Assembly (NCBI GenBank): GCA_027451915.1
Contig: DAIDHU010000495.1
Span: 1-6,708, forward strand
Length of the DNA: 6,708 nt
Direction: 5' to 3'
Source: Thiomonas sp.
GTDB lineage: Bacteria > Pseudomonadota > Gammaproteobacteria > Burkholderiales > Burkholderiaceae_C
How positions within the stretch are numbered: position 1 is the first letter of the stretch; each line of letters begins with the position of its first letter. Positions 1-6,199 of this stretch are shown here, in pieces. Below the pieces are notes generated by a model. That model worked only from the letters and a program-made list of their open reading frames with translations. It did no database searches and was not told the DNA's origin. Position numbers and translations under genes: made by a program.

Positions 1-45
1 GGAAATCGTCGGCGGGGCGTCGTACTGGCTGTCGAGAGAATTCAT
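1..45 (-). CDS. possible N-terminus of a leftward gene cut by the window edge
   Basis: An ATG at 45-43 on the minus strand opens a frame that stays open to the window edge, reading MNSLDSQYDAPPTIS. The composition looks like an ordinary protein N-terminus, and codon third positions are mostly G/C. A possible sigma-70 promoter (TTGAGC, 18-bp gap, TATCCT) lies about 60-90 bp upstream. There is no clear Shine-Dalgarno. Only 15 codons are visible, so no family can be named, and the plus-strand frames over the same bases are also open for a while. This is a weak call based on start, promoter and residue composition only. Confidence 0.3.
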   Translation of the reverse strand, partial: MNSLDSQYDAPPTIS

Positions 46-103
46 GCGGTGCGCGATTCGTGGCGACGGCGCGCGGATGGCGCCGGCTGGCGGCAATGTC
101 GCG

Positions 104-133
104 AGGATAGCGCTGCCGGCTCGACGGGCTCAA
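104..133 (-). promoter_or_regulatory. candidate sigma-70 promoter for the leftward gene starting at 45
   Basis: Read on the minus strand, TTGAGC (133-128, 4 of 6 to TTGACA) is followed after 18 bp by TATCCT (109-104, 4 of 6 to TATAAT). Transcription would begin near 97, about 50 nt before the ATG at 45. The match is moderate and could be chance in a sequence this long. Confidence 0.3.
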
Positions 134-236
134 GGGATTTCGCGCCTTGCGCGGCCACGGCGGACAGCCTCGCGTGGCGTGGAAGACTGACATGTTTCGG
201 TCACATGCCCCGCCTATGCTCGATGGTGCGGGCTCG

Positions 237-340
237 GTGCGCGCTTGCGTTGCGCGCCTTGCACGTGGGTCGTGTGCCCGCGACCGATTGAGCCTCTGTG
301 TGAACGCATCTTCGGCCCGTCGCGCTGCGGCGGGTTTTTT
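237..340 (+). ncRNA. candidate small RNA or orphan 3' end ending in a rho-independent terminator
   Basis: Three consecutive stem-loops (239-257, 268-285 and 316-334) end in a U-tract on the plus strand, with no recognisable protein gene before them inside the window. That arrangement is typical of an intergenic small RNA, but it could equally be the 3' untranslated end of a transcript starting farther left. No good sigma-70 promoter was found: CTGACA at 187-192 and TATGCT at 215-220 are 22 bp apart, too far for a normal promoter. The 5' end given is arbitrary, set at the first hairpin. Confidence 0.25.
316..340 (+). terminator. rho-independent terminator
   Basis: The arms CCCGTCGC (316-323) and GCGGCGGG (327-334) form an 8-bp stem with one T-G wobble and a 3-nt loop, followed at once by TTTTTT (335-340) and then CTT. 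It is directional: the minus strand has no T-run after the hairpin. It therefore ends a rightward transcript. Confidence 0.85.
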
Positions 341-482
341 CTTGGCATCGCGCAAGACACCGCCGGGCAGCGCGCGCATCGGGTGGCGACGTTGATCCAG
401 CGCAACGCGCAGGCACGCGGCGCGACCTAGCTTTGCCGAAACCAAGATACAGCAGCCCCGGAGACGCGATCCAGGCGGGCGC

Positions 483-490
483 AAGGAGGA
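483..490 (+). promoter_or_regulatory. strong Shine-Dalgarno deciding the start at 495
   Basis: AAGGAGGA (483-490) is an almost full-length match to the anti-Shine-Dalgarno. Depending on the core counted, it sits 4-5 nt before the ATG at 495. It is by far the best ribosome binding site in the left part of the window and is the main reason to believe the small gene after it. Confidence 0.8.
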
Positions 491-494
491 CGAC

Positions 495-695
495 ATGTTC
501 CAGCCATCGATCGAGGAGCCGCCCCTGTGGAGCCTGGGCGTGCGCATCGAGTGCGCCGACGACATCCGGCTCCTGAGCTGGCTGGTCCGGCGCTACGGGG
601 AACGCCGGGTGCGCGCGGTCGCGGCGCGCCGAGAGCTTCCCGTGGCCCCGCGCCCCGAGGGGGTCGCCGCGGAACTCGAGGTCGGGCGCGGCTGA
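495..695 (+). CDS. small hypothetical protein, 66 residues
   Basis: I do not recognise this protein. It begins with an acidic, proline-rich stretch (MFQPSIEEPPLW), has a central segment that could form a helix (about residues 24-36, DDIRLLSWLVRRY), then an Arg/Ala-rich basic helix, and ends in a Pro/Gly-rich tail. There is no signal peptide, membrane segment or cysteine pair. Coding is supported by a near-perfect Shine-Dalgarno at 483-490 and by almost uniform G/C third positions. No convincing promoter was found upstream. It converges on the DUF3563 gene, with 44 bp and a GC hairpin between the stops. The basic C-terminal half would fit nucleic-acid or protein binding, but that is only a guess. 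Confidence 0.65.
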   Translation: MFQPSIEEPPLWSLGVRIECADDIRLLSWLVRRYGERRVRAVAARRELPVAPRPEGVAAELEVGRG

Positions 696-711
696 AGCAG
701 CCGCGCGGCCC

Positions 712-732
712 GGGCCGGGACGAGCCCGGCCC
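712..732. terminator. GC hairpin between convergent genes
   Basis: GGGCCGGG (712-719) and CCCGGCCC (725-732) form a perfect 8-bp stem with a 5-nt loop. It lies between the stop of the small plus-strand gene (695) and the stop of the minus-strand DUF3563 gene (740). There is no T-run on either side, so it may be a weak bidirectional terminator or an RNA 3'-end stabiliser. Confidence 0.45.
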
Positions 733-739
733 CGCGGTC

Positions 740-952
740 TCACCAGCGCGGACGTCCGTGCCCGGCCAGGGTGTCGGGCATCGCGTACCCGCCCGGGATA
801 TGCGCGATATGCTCGTGGGCCTGGGTTTCCAGCGCCAGCATGCGGCGCTCCAGATCGCTCAGGTCGGTAGCCTGCGCCAGGTAGGCCTCATCGAGGCGTT
901 GCTGGGGGTCGAAGTGAAACAGTTCGTCGAAAAACTTGGCAGGATGGAACAT
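740..952 (-). CDS. DUF3563 family protein, 70 residues
   Basis: This small protein matches the DUF3563 pattern as I know it from Burkholderiales: a short N-terminal amphipathic segment, then an acidic helix with DEAYLAQATDLSDLERRM at residues 21-38 and further Leu/Glu heptads to about residue 42. Its function is not established; the family is small, cytoplasmic and alpha-helical. The C-terminal third (residues 46-70) is His/Pro/Gly rich and less typical. The start at 952 has GGGAG (963-959) six bases upstream. The gene has its own near-consensus promoter, whose -10 box is embedded in a 23-bp palindrome, so it is probably tightly regulated. It is divergent from the acetyltransferase gene and convergent with the small gene at 495. 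Confidence 0.85.
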   Translation of the reverse strand: MFHPAKFFDELFHFDPQQRLDEAYLAQATDLSDLERRMLALETQAHEHIAHIPGGYAMPDTLAGHGRPRW

Positions 953-997
953 GATGAACTCCCTCGGAGGGGATTGGCTGCCCGGATCGGGCTTGGT

Positions 998-1020
998 GTT
1001 AACCCTAATATAGGGTTAAC
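998..1020. promoter_or_regulatory. 23-bp palindromic operator over the -10 box
   Basis: The arms GTTAACCCTA (998-1007) and TAGGGTTAAC (1011-1020) are perfect inverted repeats around the 3-nt spacer ATA. The element covers the -10 box and the expected start point of the DUF3563 promoter, which is where a dimeric repressor would act. The motif is also extended: AGGGTTAACCCT (1012-1023) is itself a perfect palindrome, so GTTAACCCT occurs twice, 17 bp apart. The binding protein cannot be named from sequence. Confidence 0.65.
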
Positions 1021-1035
1021 CCTGCTCCTTGCCAA
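1007..1035 (-). promoter_or_regulatory. sigma-70 promoter of the DUF3563 gene
   Basis: On the minus strand, TTGGCA (1035-1030, 5 of 6 to TTGACA) is followed by exactly 17 bp and then TATATT (1012-1007, 5 of 6 to TATAAT). Transcription should start near 1000, giving a leader of about 48 nt with the ribosome binding site at 963-959. It is the best promoter in the window. Confidence 0.75.
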
Positions 1036-1073
1036 GGGCTTTTGTATCGCATGTTGTGAAAAGGCATCGCACC

Positions 1074-1598
1074 ATGCGAATTGATGCCGCGGCCTGGCCC
1101 GAGGACACCGCCCTCGTGCGCGAGTTGTTCCGCGAGTACGCCCAGGGGTTGGGCCACGATCTGTGTTTCCAGGGTTTTGAACAGGAACTGGCCGGATTGC
1201 CGGGGCGCTACGCGGCCCCCGGCGGAGCCCTGCTGCTGGCGCGCGACGACGCCGGCCATGCGCTGGGTTGCGTGGCCCTGCGCCCGCTGGAGCACGGAGA
1301 CTGCGAGATGAAGCGCCTGTACGTGCGCCCGGCCGCGCGCGGCCTGGGACTGGGGCGCAGCCTGGCGCTGGCCGTGCGCGACATGGCTCGCGCGGCCGGG
1401 TACCGGCGCATGTGCCTGGACACCCTGGCGAGCATGCGCGAGGCGGTCGGGCTGTACACCTCGCTGGGCTTCCGGCCCATCGAGGCCTATGTGTACAACC
1501 CGCTCGAAGGTGTCGTGTTCCTCGGGCTCGACCTGAGGGCCGCGGCGGGCGAGGCGGGGGCGCCCGCCGAGGCCCGCGCGGACGCGGGGCGCGGCTGA
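1074..1598 (+). CDS. GNAT family N-acetyltransferase
   Basis: This 174-residue protein has the complete GNAT core, which transfers the acetyl group of acetyl-CoA to an amine of an unknown substrate in the cytoplasm. Visible parts are an N-terminal helical region (about residues 9-26), a beta-strand with GALLLARD (51-58), beta-4 EMKRLYVRP (78-86), the acetyl-CoA pyrophosphate loop RGLGLG (89-94), beta-5 RMCLDTL (112-118) and the C-terminal LYTSLGFR motif (127-134). Residues 155-174 are a low-complexity Ala/Gly/Glu/Arg tail not needed by the fold. The ATG at 1074 is preferred because GAAAAGG (1058-1064) lies 9 bases upstream; a TTG at 1029 in the same frame would add 15 residues unlike the family. 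It is divergent from the DUF3563 gene and 67 bp before the metallophosphoesterase, so the two rightward genes may be cotranscribed. The substrate is unknown. Confidence 0.85.
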   Translation: MRIDAAAWPEDTALVRELFREYAQGLGHDLCFQGFEQELAGLPGRYAAPGGALLLARDDAGHALGCVALRPLEHGDCEMKRLYVRPAARGLGLGRSLALAVRDMARAAGYRRMCLDTLASMREAVGLYTSLGFRPIEAYVYNPLEGVVFLGLDLRAAAGEAGAPAEARADAGRG

Positions 1599-1665
1599 GT
1601 CCGAGGCCCGGTCCTGCCCGGGTCCTGGGTGCCATGGGCAGCCGCGGCGCGGCGCTTCGCGCACA

Positions 1666-2481
1666 ATGCGCGGCATGATCATCCAGCTCGCATCCGACCT
1701 GCACCTGGAGCGTCTGGCCGCGCGCTTTCCGGCGGAGACCCTCATCCGGCCCGCGCCGCGGGCCGGGCTGCTGGTGCTCGCGGGCGACATCGCCGGGCGA
1801 GCGGATGGTGTGCGGCTTTTTGCCGACTGGCCGGTTCCGGTGCTGTACGTGCCGGGAAACCATGAATTCTTCGATGCCGACTGGGAGCGCACGCGCGACG
1901 AGATCCGGCGCGCGGCCGAGGGCACCCAGGTCACCGTGCTCGACGGCGACGAGTTCGAATTCCAGGGCCTGCGATGGCTGGGCTGCACCCTGTGGACCGA
2001 CTATGCGCTGCAGCAAGGCCTGGATCCGCGCGAGCAGATGCAGGCCTGTGCCCGACGCATGCGCGACCACGCGGTGATCCGCGTCGGCGCGCGCGGCTTC
2101 GCGCCGGAGGATGCCTTGGCCGAGCACCGCCGCTGCCGCGCCTGGCTGGAGCAGGCCCTGGCCCGTCCCTTCGAGGGGCCCACGGTGGTGGTCACGCATC
2201 ACGCGCCCAGTGCCCGCTCGGTGCACCCGCGTTTCGCCGATCACCCGGTGAACCCCGCCTACGCCAGTCGCCTGGAGCCGCTGCTGGCGCGGGCGCGGGC
2301 CTGGCTGCACGGGCATGTGCACGACAGCTTCGACTACCAGGTGGTGGGCGAGGACGGCTCGGTGTGCCGCGTGGTGGCCAACCCGCGCGGCAACGCCCGG
2401 CGCATCGACCAGGCGCGCCACGTGGAGGAGCTGGAGTTCGAGAATCCGGCCTTCCAGGCGCAATGCCTGATCGAGCTGTGA
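1666..2481 (+). CDS. calcineurin-like metallophosphoesterase
   Basis: A 271-residue two-metal phosphoesterase with all the family motifs in order: DLH (11-13), GD (40-41) in LVLAGDIAG, GNHE (64-67), the histidine block THHAP (177-181) and GHVH (216-219). These residues bind the two metal ions and the phosphate, so the enzyme should be active. The substrate (cyclic nucleotide, phosphodiester, phosphoprotein or other) cannot be read from sequence. There is no signal peptide or membrane segment, so it should be cytoplasmic. The start is either ATG 1666 or ATG 1675 (MIIQLASDLH); the second puts the first strand at the very N-terminus, as is usual for the family, but neither has a convincing ribosome binding site. 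It follows the acetyltransferase by 67 bp and precedes the chemoreceptor by 76 bp. Confidence 0.9.
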   Translation: MRGMIIQLASDLHLERLAARFPAETLIRPAPRAGLLVLAGDIAGRADGVRLFADWPVPVLYVPGNHEFFDADWERTRDEIRRAAEGTQVTVLDGDEFEFQGLRWLGCTLWTDYALQQGLDPREQMQACARRMRDHAVIRVGARGFAPEDALAEHRRCRAWLEQALARPFEGPTVVVTHHAPSARSVHPRFADHPVNPAYASRLEPLLARARAWLHGHVHDSFDYQVVGEDGSVCRVVANPRGNARRIDQARHVEELEFENPAFQAQCLIEL

Positions 2482-2506
2482 AGCCGCCCGCCTTTCCCGC
2501 CCGGGC

Positions 2507-2533
2507 TCAAGTCCGGGGCGTGCGTGTCGTCTG
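2507..2533 (+). promoter_or_regulatory. weak sigma-28-like promoter before the chemoreceptor
   Basis: TCAAGTCC (2507-2514), then 11 bp, then GTCGTCTG (2526-2533), resembles the flagellar sigma-28 pattern TAAAGTTT-N11-GCCGATAA in spacing and partly in bases (5 of 8 and 3 of 8). Chemoreceptor genes are often sigma-28 dependent, and the position, 24 bp before the ATG, fits. The -10 half is poor, so this is only a candidate. Confidence 0.25.
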
Positions 2534-2557
2534 AATGGAAACCAGCGATTCCCACCC

Positions 2558-4423
2558 ATGGCCGAGAACTCCTTCCCTCCCGCGGTGCTGCATGCCCTGC
2601 GCCAGATCCTGGCGTCACTGCCCAGCTGCGACATGCTGGCGCAGGCCAACGGCTCGGCGGCCGGCAGCCGCATCGTGCATCTCAACGAGAACGCGCGGCG
2701 CATGCTGGAGCCCCTGGGCGTGGGCGAAGGCGACCTGCTCGCGGCCTGGGTCGAGGCACTGGGCCTGGACGCCACACAGTGCATGGGCCTGCTGCGCGAA
2801 CTGGCATCCGGGACCCGCGAGCGGGCCGAGCTGGACGGCGCGGGCCTGCGCCTGCAGCTGCTGGCACTGCGCGACGAGCAGGACCGCGTCGGCGGCTTTC
2901 ATCTGTCGTGGCCGGACCCGGCGGCGCCGGTGCGCGACGCGGCCGCGCAGCGACTGCTGCAGGCCCTGTCGCGGCGCCCGGTCGCGGCCACCCCCAAGGA
3001 CCTGGAGGCGCTGGACGGACAGGCGCGCCAGGCCTTGGCCTTCCTGCGCGACATGGCGCTGGCCTGGGAGCGAGGGTCCACGAAAGTGGGCCTGGCCTCG
3101 GCGCGGGGATATTTTTCGCCCAAGGGCTCCGTGCAGGTGTTCCGGGAGCGGCAGACCGAACAGGAAACGCTGATCGCGCGCGTGGGCGAGGGCGTGCGGC
3201 ATGTGGTGGACGCCGCCCACGCGGTGGAGCAGAACATCGGCCGCGCCGCCGAGCGCGCGCAGGGGATCTTCCAGGTCTGCGAGTCGCGCCAGCGCGACGT
3301 CTGAGGCGCGCGCGAGCAGTTTCAGACCTTGCGCGACGAGACCGCGCGCAATGCCGAGCACCTGGACCGCATCCGGGAGCATGCCCAGGGCGTCACCCAG
3401 GTCTTGCACGTGATTCGGGACATCGCAGCCCAGACCAACCTGCTGGCGCTGAACGCGGCCATCGAGGCCGCGCGCGCCGGCGAGGCGGGACGCGGCTTCG
3501 CCGTGGTGGCCGACGAGGTGCGCCGCCTGGCCACCAAGGTGGCCCAGACGGTGGTGACGGCCGGCGAGTCCATCGAGTCGATCCAGGCCTCGGTCGCGGT
3601 GGCCCACCAGGTCTCGCGCACCCTGGGCGAGGCGGTGGGGGCCAGCGCCGAGAACATGGGCGGGGTGGTGCAGGGATTCGCCGACATCCGCGCCGGCATC
3701 GAGGCCAACCAGGGCGTGTTCGAGGAGATCACGCGCCTGAGCCTGTCGGCACGCGAGGCCGTGGGAGCCTTGTCGGAGAGCTTCGACCGCATGGCCTCGG
3801 GGGTGCGCGAGGCCAATGAACAGGGCATCCAGGGCGCGCAGGAAATGTCCGCCCAATTGCTGGAAACCCTGAACGAGAACAAGGTGCTGCTCGAGGCCAC
3901 GCTGGACTTCGACACCGGCTCCGAGCTCAGCGTGGCCTCCCGCGCGGCCATCGAGGGCGCGCGGGAAATCGGTCAGGCCCTGGAGCAGGCGCTCGCGCAA
4001 GGCGCGATCAGCGTGGAGGCCTTGTTCGACGAGCAGTACGTGCCCATCGCGGGCATGCAGCCGCCGAAGTTCCGCAACCGTGCCACGGATCTGTTCAAGC
4101 AGCGCGTGCAGCCCCTGCTGGACCGCACCCTGGGGAAGGGGCCCACGTTGCGCTTCGCCTTTGCCGTGGACCGCAACGGCTACACGCCGACCCACAACAC
4201 CATCTACGACCAGCCCCTGACCGGAGACCCCCGCAAGGATCTGGTGGGCAACCGGGCCATGCGCATGTTCAACGATGCCGCGGGCCTGGAGGCGGCGCAC
4301 AACACCAAGCCCATTCACCTCATGATCTACGCCCGCGACACGGGGGAGGTGCTGCGCGAACTGGACGTTCCGATCCGCGTGGGCGATCGCCAGTGGGGCA
4401 ATCTGCGCGTGGGATTCCCCTGA
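2558..4423 (+). pseudogene. methyl-accepting chemotaxis protein, soluble, interrupted by an in-frame TGA at codon 249
   Basis: Without the stop this would be a 621-residue chemoreceptor. Residues 1-125 form a PAS-like N-terminal domain (IVHLNENARRML near 39-50; DRVGGFHLSW near 109-118). A helical linker follows, then the receptor signalling hairpin with its conserved tip at 292-325 (QTNLLALNAAIEAARAGE, then GRGFAVVADEVRRLA), which binds CheA and CheW. After the hairpin a separate globular domain spans about 485-621, with DRNGYTPTHN, a TGDP segment, RDTGEVL and WGNLRVGF near the end. No transmembrane helix is visible, so the receptor should be cytoplasmic. The frame is identical on both sides of TGA 3302-3304, so this is a single nonsense change or a sequencing error, not a frameshift. 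The break falls in the hairpin's descending helix, so the 248-residue first part lacks the signalling tip. No strong site for restarting translation follows it; TTG 3329 and GTG 3410 are possible. The ATG at 2558 has only a weak ribosome binding site. Confidence 0.85.
3302..3304 (+). other. in-frame TGA stop inside the chemoreceptor frame
   Basis: The codons run CAG CGC GAC GTC TGA GGC GCG CGC GAG CAG, and the same frame continues for 372 more sense codons with clear family residues. One base change (for example CGA to TGA, or GGA to TGA) explains it. Confidence 0.9.
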
Positions 4424-4463
4424 GCGAGGGCCGGCCCTGAGCGTGGGCCGGGCCGGAGCGTGT

Positions 4464-4488
4464 GGGGGCCGGGCACCGCCCGGCCCCC
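4464..4488. terminator. perfect 11-bp hairpin between convergent genes
   Basis: GGGGGCCGGGC (4464-4474) and GCCCGGCCCCC (4478-4488) pair perfectly around the 3-nt loop ACC. It lies between the chemoreceptor stop (4423) and the transporter stop (4495), where a bidirectional terminator is expected. The T-run is minimal (TT on the plus side, none on the minus side), so termination may rely on stem strength or on Rho. Confidence 0.7.
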
Positions 4489-4494
4489 TTCACG

Positions 4495-6129
4495 CTAGAA
4501 CAGCGCCGCCGCCTTGGTCAGCGCGATGTACACGCCGATCAGGAAGGGAATGCCGATGGCCAGCCAGGCCACCACGCCGAAGGCGCCGAAGCTGCCGCGA
4601 GCCGCGCTGTGGGCGCTGTCGGCTCCCTGCTGCTCATGTTGCAGCGACTTCTCCCGCGCCAGGCGCTGTTCGTCCATGTGATGCTTCTCGTGCACCGGAC
4701 GCACCATGGCGTTGAGGATCAGGCCCACCAGCAGCAGCCCGGCCAGGATGTGCAGGGTGCCGTCGTACACCAGGTTGTGGGCCACGCCGGCATTGATCTG
4801 CGCCTGACGGATATGCGCGATCAGAAAGGGGCCGACGATGCCAGCGGCCGACCACGCGGTGAGCAGGCGCCCGTGGATGGCCCCCACCATCTGCGTGCCG
4901 AAGATGTCGGCCAGGTAGGCCGGCACGGTGGAGAAGCCGCCGCCGTACATGGACAGGATGATGCACACCGCCACCACGAAGGCGCCGGCCATCGCGTGAT
5001 GCCCCAGCACGGGCAGGCTGAGGTACATCAGGATGCCGATGATGAAAAACAGGTAGTAGGTGGTCTTGCGTCCGATGTGATCGGAGATGCTGGCCCAGAA
5101 AAAGCGCCCCAGGCTGTTGAACAGGCTGATCAGGCCCACCAGGCCGGCTGCCGACGCGGCGATGGCCGCCTTCTGCGCCGTGCTCAGCGCCGTCGTCACG
5201 TCGAGCCCGATCAGGTGGCCGCCGAACACGTCCTGCAGCATCGGGCTGGCCATCGAGATCACGCCGATGCCGGCGGTCACGTTGAGGAACAGCACGCCCC
5301 AGATCAGCCAGAACTGGGGAGTCTTCCAGGCCGTGTCCAGGTGCACGTGCTTGCTGGTCACCATGGCCTTGGCCTTGACAGGCTCGGTCCAGCCCTCGGG
5401 CTTCCAGCCGCTGGGAGGCACGCGCATGCCGAAGGCGCCCAGGGACATGACGATCAGGTACAGGATGCCCATGGTGATCAGCGTGGCGGATACGCCCGCC
5501 GCGGCATCCCCGCCGCCGTAATGCTTCATCAGCGCCACCGCGATGGGCGCGCCGATCATCGCACCACCGCCGTAGCCCATGATGGCCATGCCGGTGGCCA
5601 TGCCCCGGCGGTCCGGGAACCATTTGATCAGCGTGGATACGGGAGTGATGTAGCCCAGGCCCTGGCCCACGCCGCCGATGATCCCGCAGCCCAGCCACAG
5701 CAGCCAGAGCTGGTGCATGGACACGCCGATGCCTCCCAGCACCATGCCGCCGCCCCAGCACAGCGCGGCGATGAAACCGGCCTTGCGCGGGCCCGCGTGC
5801 TCGAGCCAGCCGCCCCACAGCGCGGCCGCCACGCCGAGCACGGCGATGAACATCTCGAAGGTGGAGGTCACCATCGGGACGCTCCAGTTGCACGTGGTCG
5901 AGAACATCAGGGTCCCCAGCCCCGCTGCCTTGCAGGTTGCATCGGTGCCCGAGAGCAGTTTGCTCATGGGCAGCCAGAACACGGAAAACCCATAGGCCAT
6001 GCCGATGCACAGGTGGATCGCCAGCGCTGCCGGCGGTACCAGCCATCGGTTGAATCGTGGGCCGGCGACGATGCGCGCGCGGTCCAGCAGGCCGGGAGCG
6101 GCCATGGTTTGCGTCATTGCCTCAGACAT
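4495..6129 (-). CDS. OFA (oxalate/formate antiporter) family MFS transporter with an extra C-terminal helix
   Basis: A 544-residue inner-membrane carrier. I count about 12 MFS helices (near 31-53, 90-108, 118-136, 141-163, 180-203, 215-233, 272-292, 322-343, 357-374, 380-403, 420-440, 457-476). MFS signature loops are GGWLEHAGPRK (106-116) between helices 2-3 and GRFFWASISDHIGRK (341-355) between helices 8-9. The first helix (GMAYGFSVFWLPMSKLL, 43-59) and STLIKWFPDRRGMATG (165-180) are typical of the OFA family, whose known members exchange or import small carboxylates such as oxalate, formate or pyruvate. After helix 12 a His/Glu/Gln-rich linker (477-512) leads to a thirteenth hydrophobic helix (about 516-537). 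The ATG at 6129 is chosen because AGGAG (6140-6136) lies 6 bases upstream. The frame is open farther up to 6297, but that stretch has no membrane or family character. The substrate is not certain. Confidence 0.88.
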   Translation of the reverse strand: MSEAMTQTMAAPGLLDRARIVAGPRFNRWLVPPAALAIHLCIGMAYGFSVFWLPMSKLLSGTDATCKAAGLGTLMFSTTCNWSVPMVTSTFEMFIAVLGVAAALWGGWLEHAGPRKAGFIAALCWGGGMVLGGIGVSMHQLWLLWLGCGIIGGVGQGLGYITPVSTLIKWFPDRRGMATGMAIMGYGGGAMIGAPIAVALMKHYGGGDAAAGVSATLITMGILYLIVMSLGAFGMRVPPSGWKPEGWTEPVKAKAMVTSKHVHLDTAWKTPQFWLIWGVLFLNVTAGIGVISMASPMLQDVFGGHLIGLDVTTALSTAQKAAIAASAAGLVGLISLFNSLGRFFWASISDHIGRKTTYYLFFIIGILMYLSLPVLGHHAMAGAFVVAVCIILSMYGGGFSTVPAYLADIFGTQMVGAIHGRLLTAWSAAGIVGPFLIAHIRQAQINAGVAHNLVYDGTLHILAGLLLVGLILNAMVRPVHEKHHMDEQRLAREKSLQHEQQGADSAHSAARGSFGAFGVVAWLAIGIPFLIGVYIALTKAAALF

Positions 6130-6199
6130 TTTGTCTCCTAAGGACTGTGCGTCGTGAACGGGTCGAGCCAGGGCTGCGTGGGCCATGGCCTCACCGATT

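Larger units (their letters stand above)
46..494. other. gene-poor segment with stem-loops and a terminator
   Basis: No frame here looks like a real protein: the open frames use many A/T third positions, are rich in Arg, Ala, Cys and Ser, and some read straight through a strong terminator. On the plus strand there are successive small stem-loops: GCGCGC arms at 239-244 and 252-257 with a 7-nt loop, and GGTCG/CGACC arms at 268-272 and 281-285. The rho-independent terminator at 316-340 follows. From 341 to 482 nothing recognisable is seen and no convincing promoter for the small gene at 495 was found. Confidence 0.6.

Noticed and set aside
201..743. Minus-strand open frame of 180 codons at the left
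   Set aside because: It runs antisense through the terminator and the small gene with the strong ribosome binding site; Arg/Ala/Pro-rich, no motif, no good ribosome binding site.
998..1023. TTAGGG-like repeat reminiscent of telomere sequence
   Set aside because: Only two inverted units, in a promoter; explained as an operator palindrome.
1029..1073. TTG start at 1029 extending the acetyltransferase by 15 residues
   Set aside because: It would overlap the -35 region of the divergent promoter and lacks a ribosome binding site; the ATG at 1074 has GAAAAGG at good spacing.
859..2784. Minus-strand open frame of over 600 codons
   Set aside because: It lies antisense to the acetyltransferase and metallophosphoesterase genes, both of which have clear motifs. 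Long antisense frames are common at this GC content, and its product is Arg/Pro/Gly/His rich with no domain.
3302..3304. TGA as a selenocysteine or programmed readthrough codon
   Set aside because: No selenoprotein family of this kind is known to me, the residue is not at a catalytic site, and I see no clear SECIS-like hairpin just downstream.
2524..3819. Plus-strand open frame overlapping the chemoreceptor in another frame, spanning the TGA
   Set aside because: Considered as a frameshift explanation for the break. It encodes Arg/Gly/Ala/Pro repeats, while the receptor frame is the same before and after the stop, so no frameshift is needed.
2615..4318. Minus-strand open frame of over 550 codons opposite the chemoreceptor
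   Set aside because: Low-complexity Gly/Leu/Ala/His/Arg product mirroring the receptor codons; the sense strand carries unmistakable receptor signatures.
4462..6141. Plus-strand open frame of over 550 codons opposite the transporter
   Set aside because: His/Gln/Gly/Asp-rich antisense product without motifs; the minus strand encodes a clear 12-helix transporter here.
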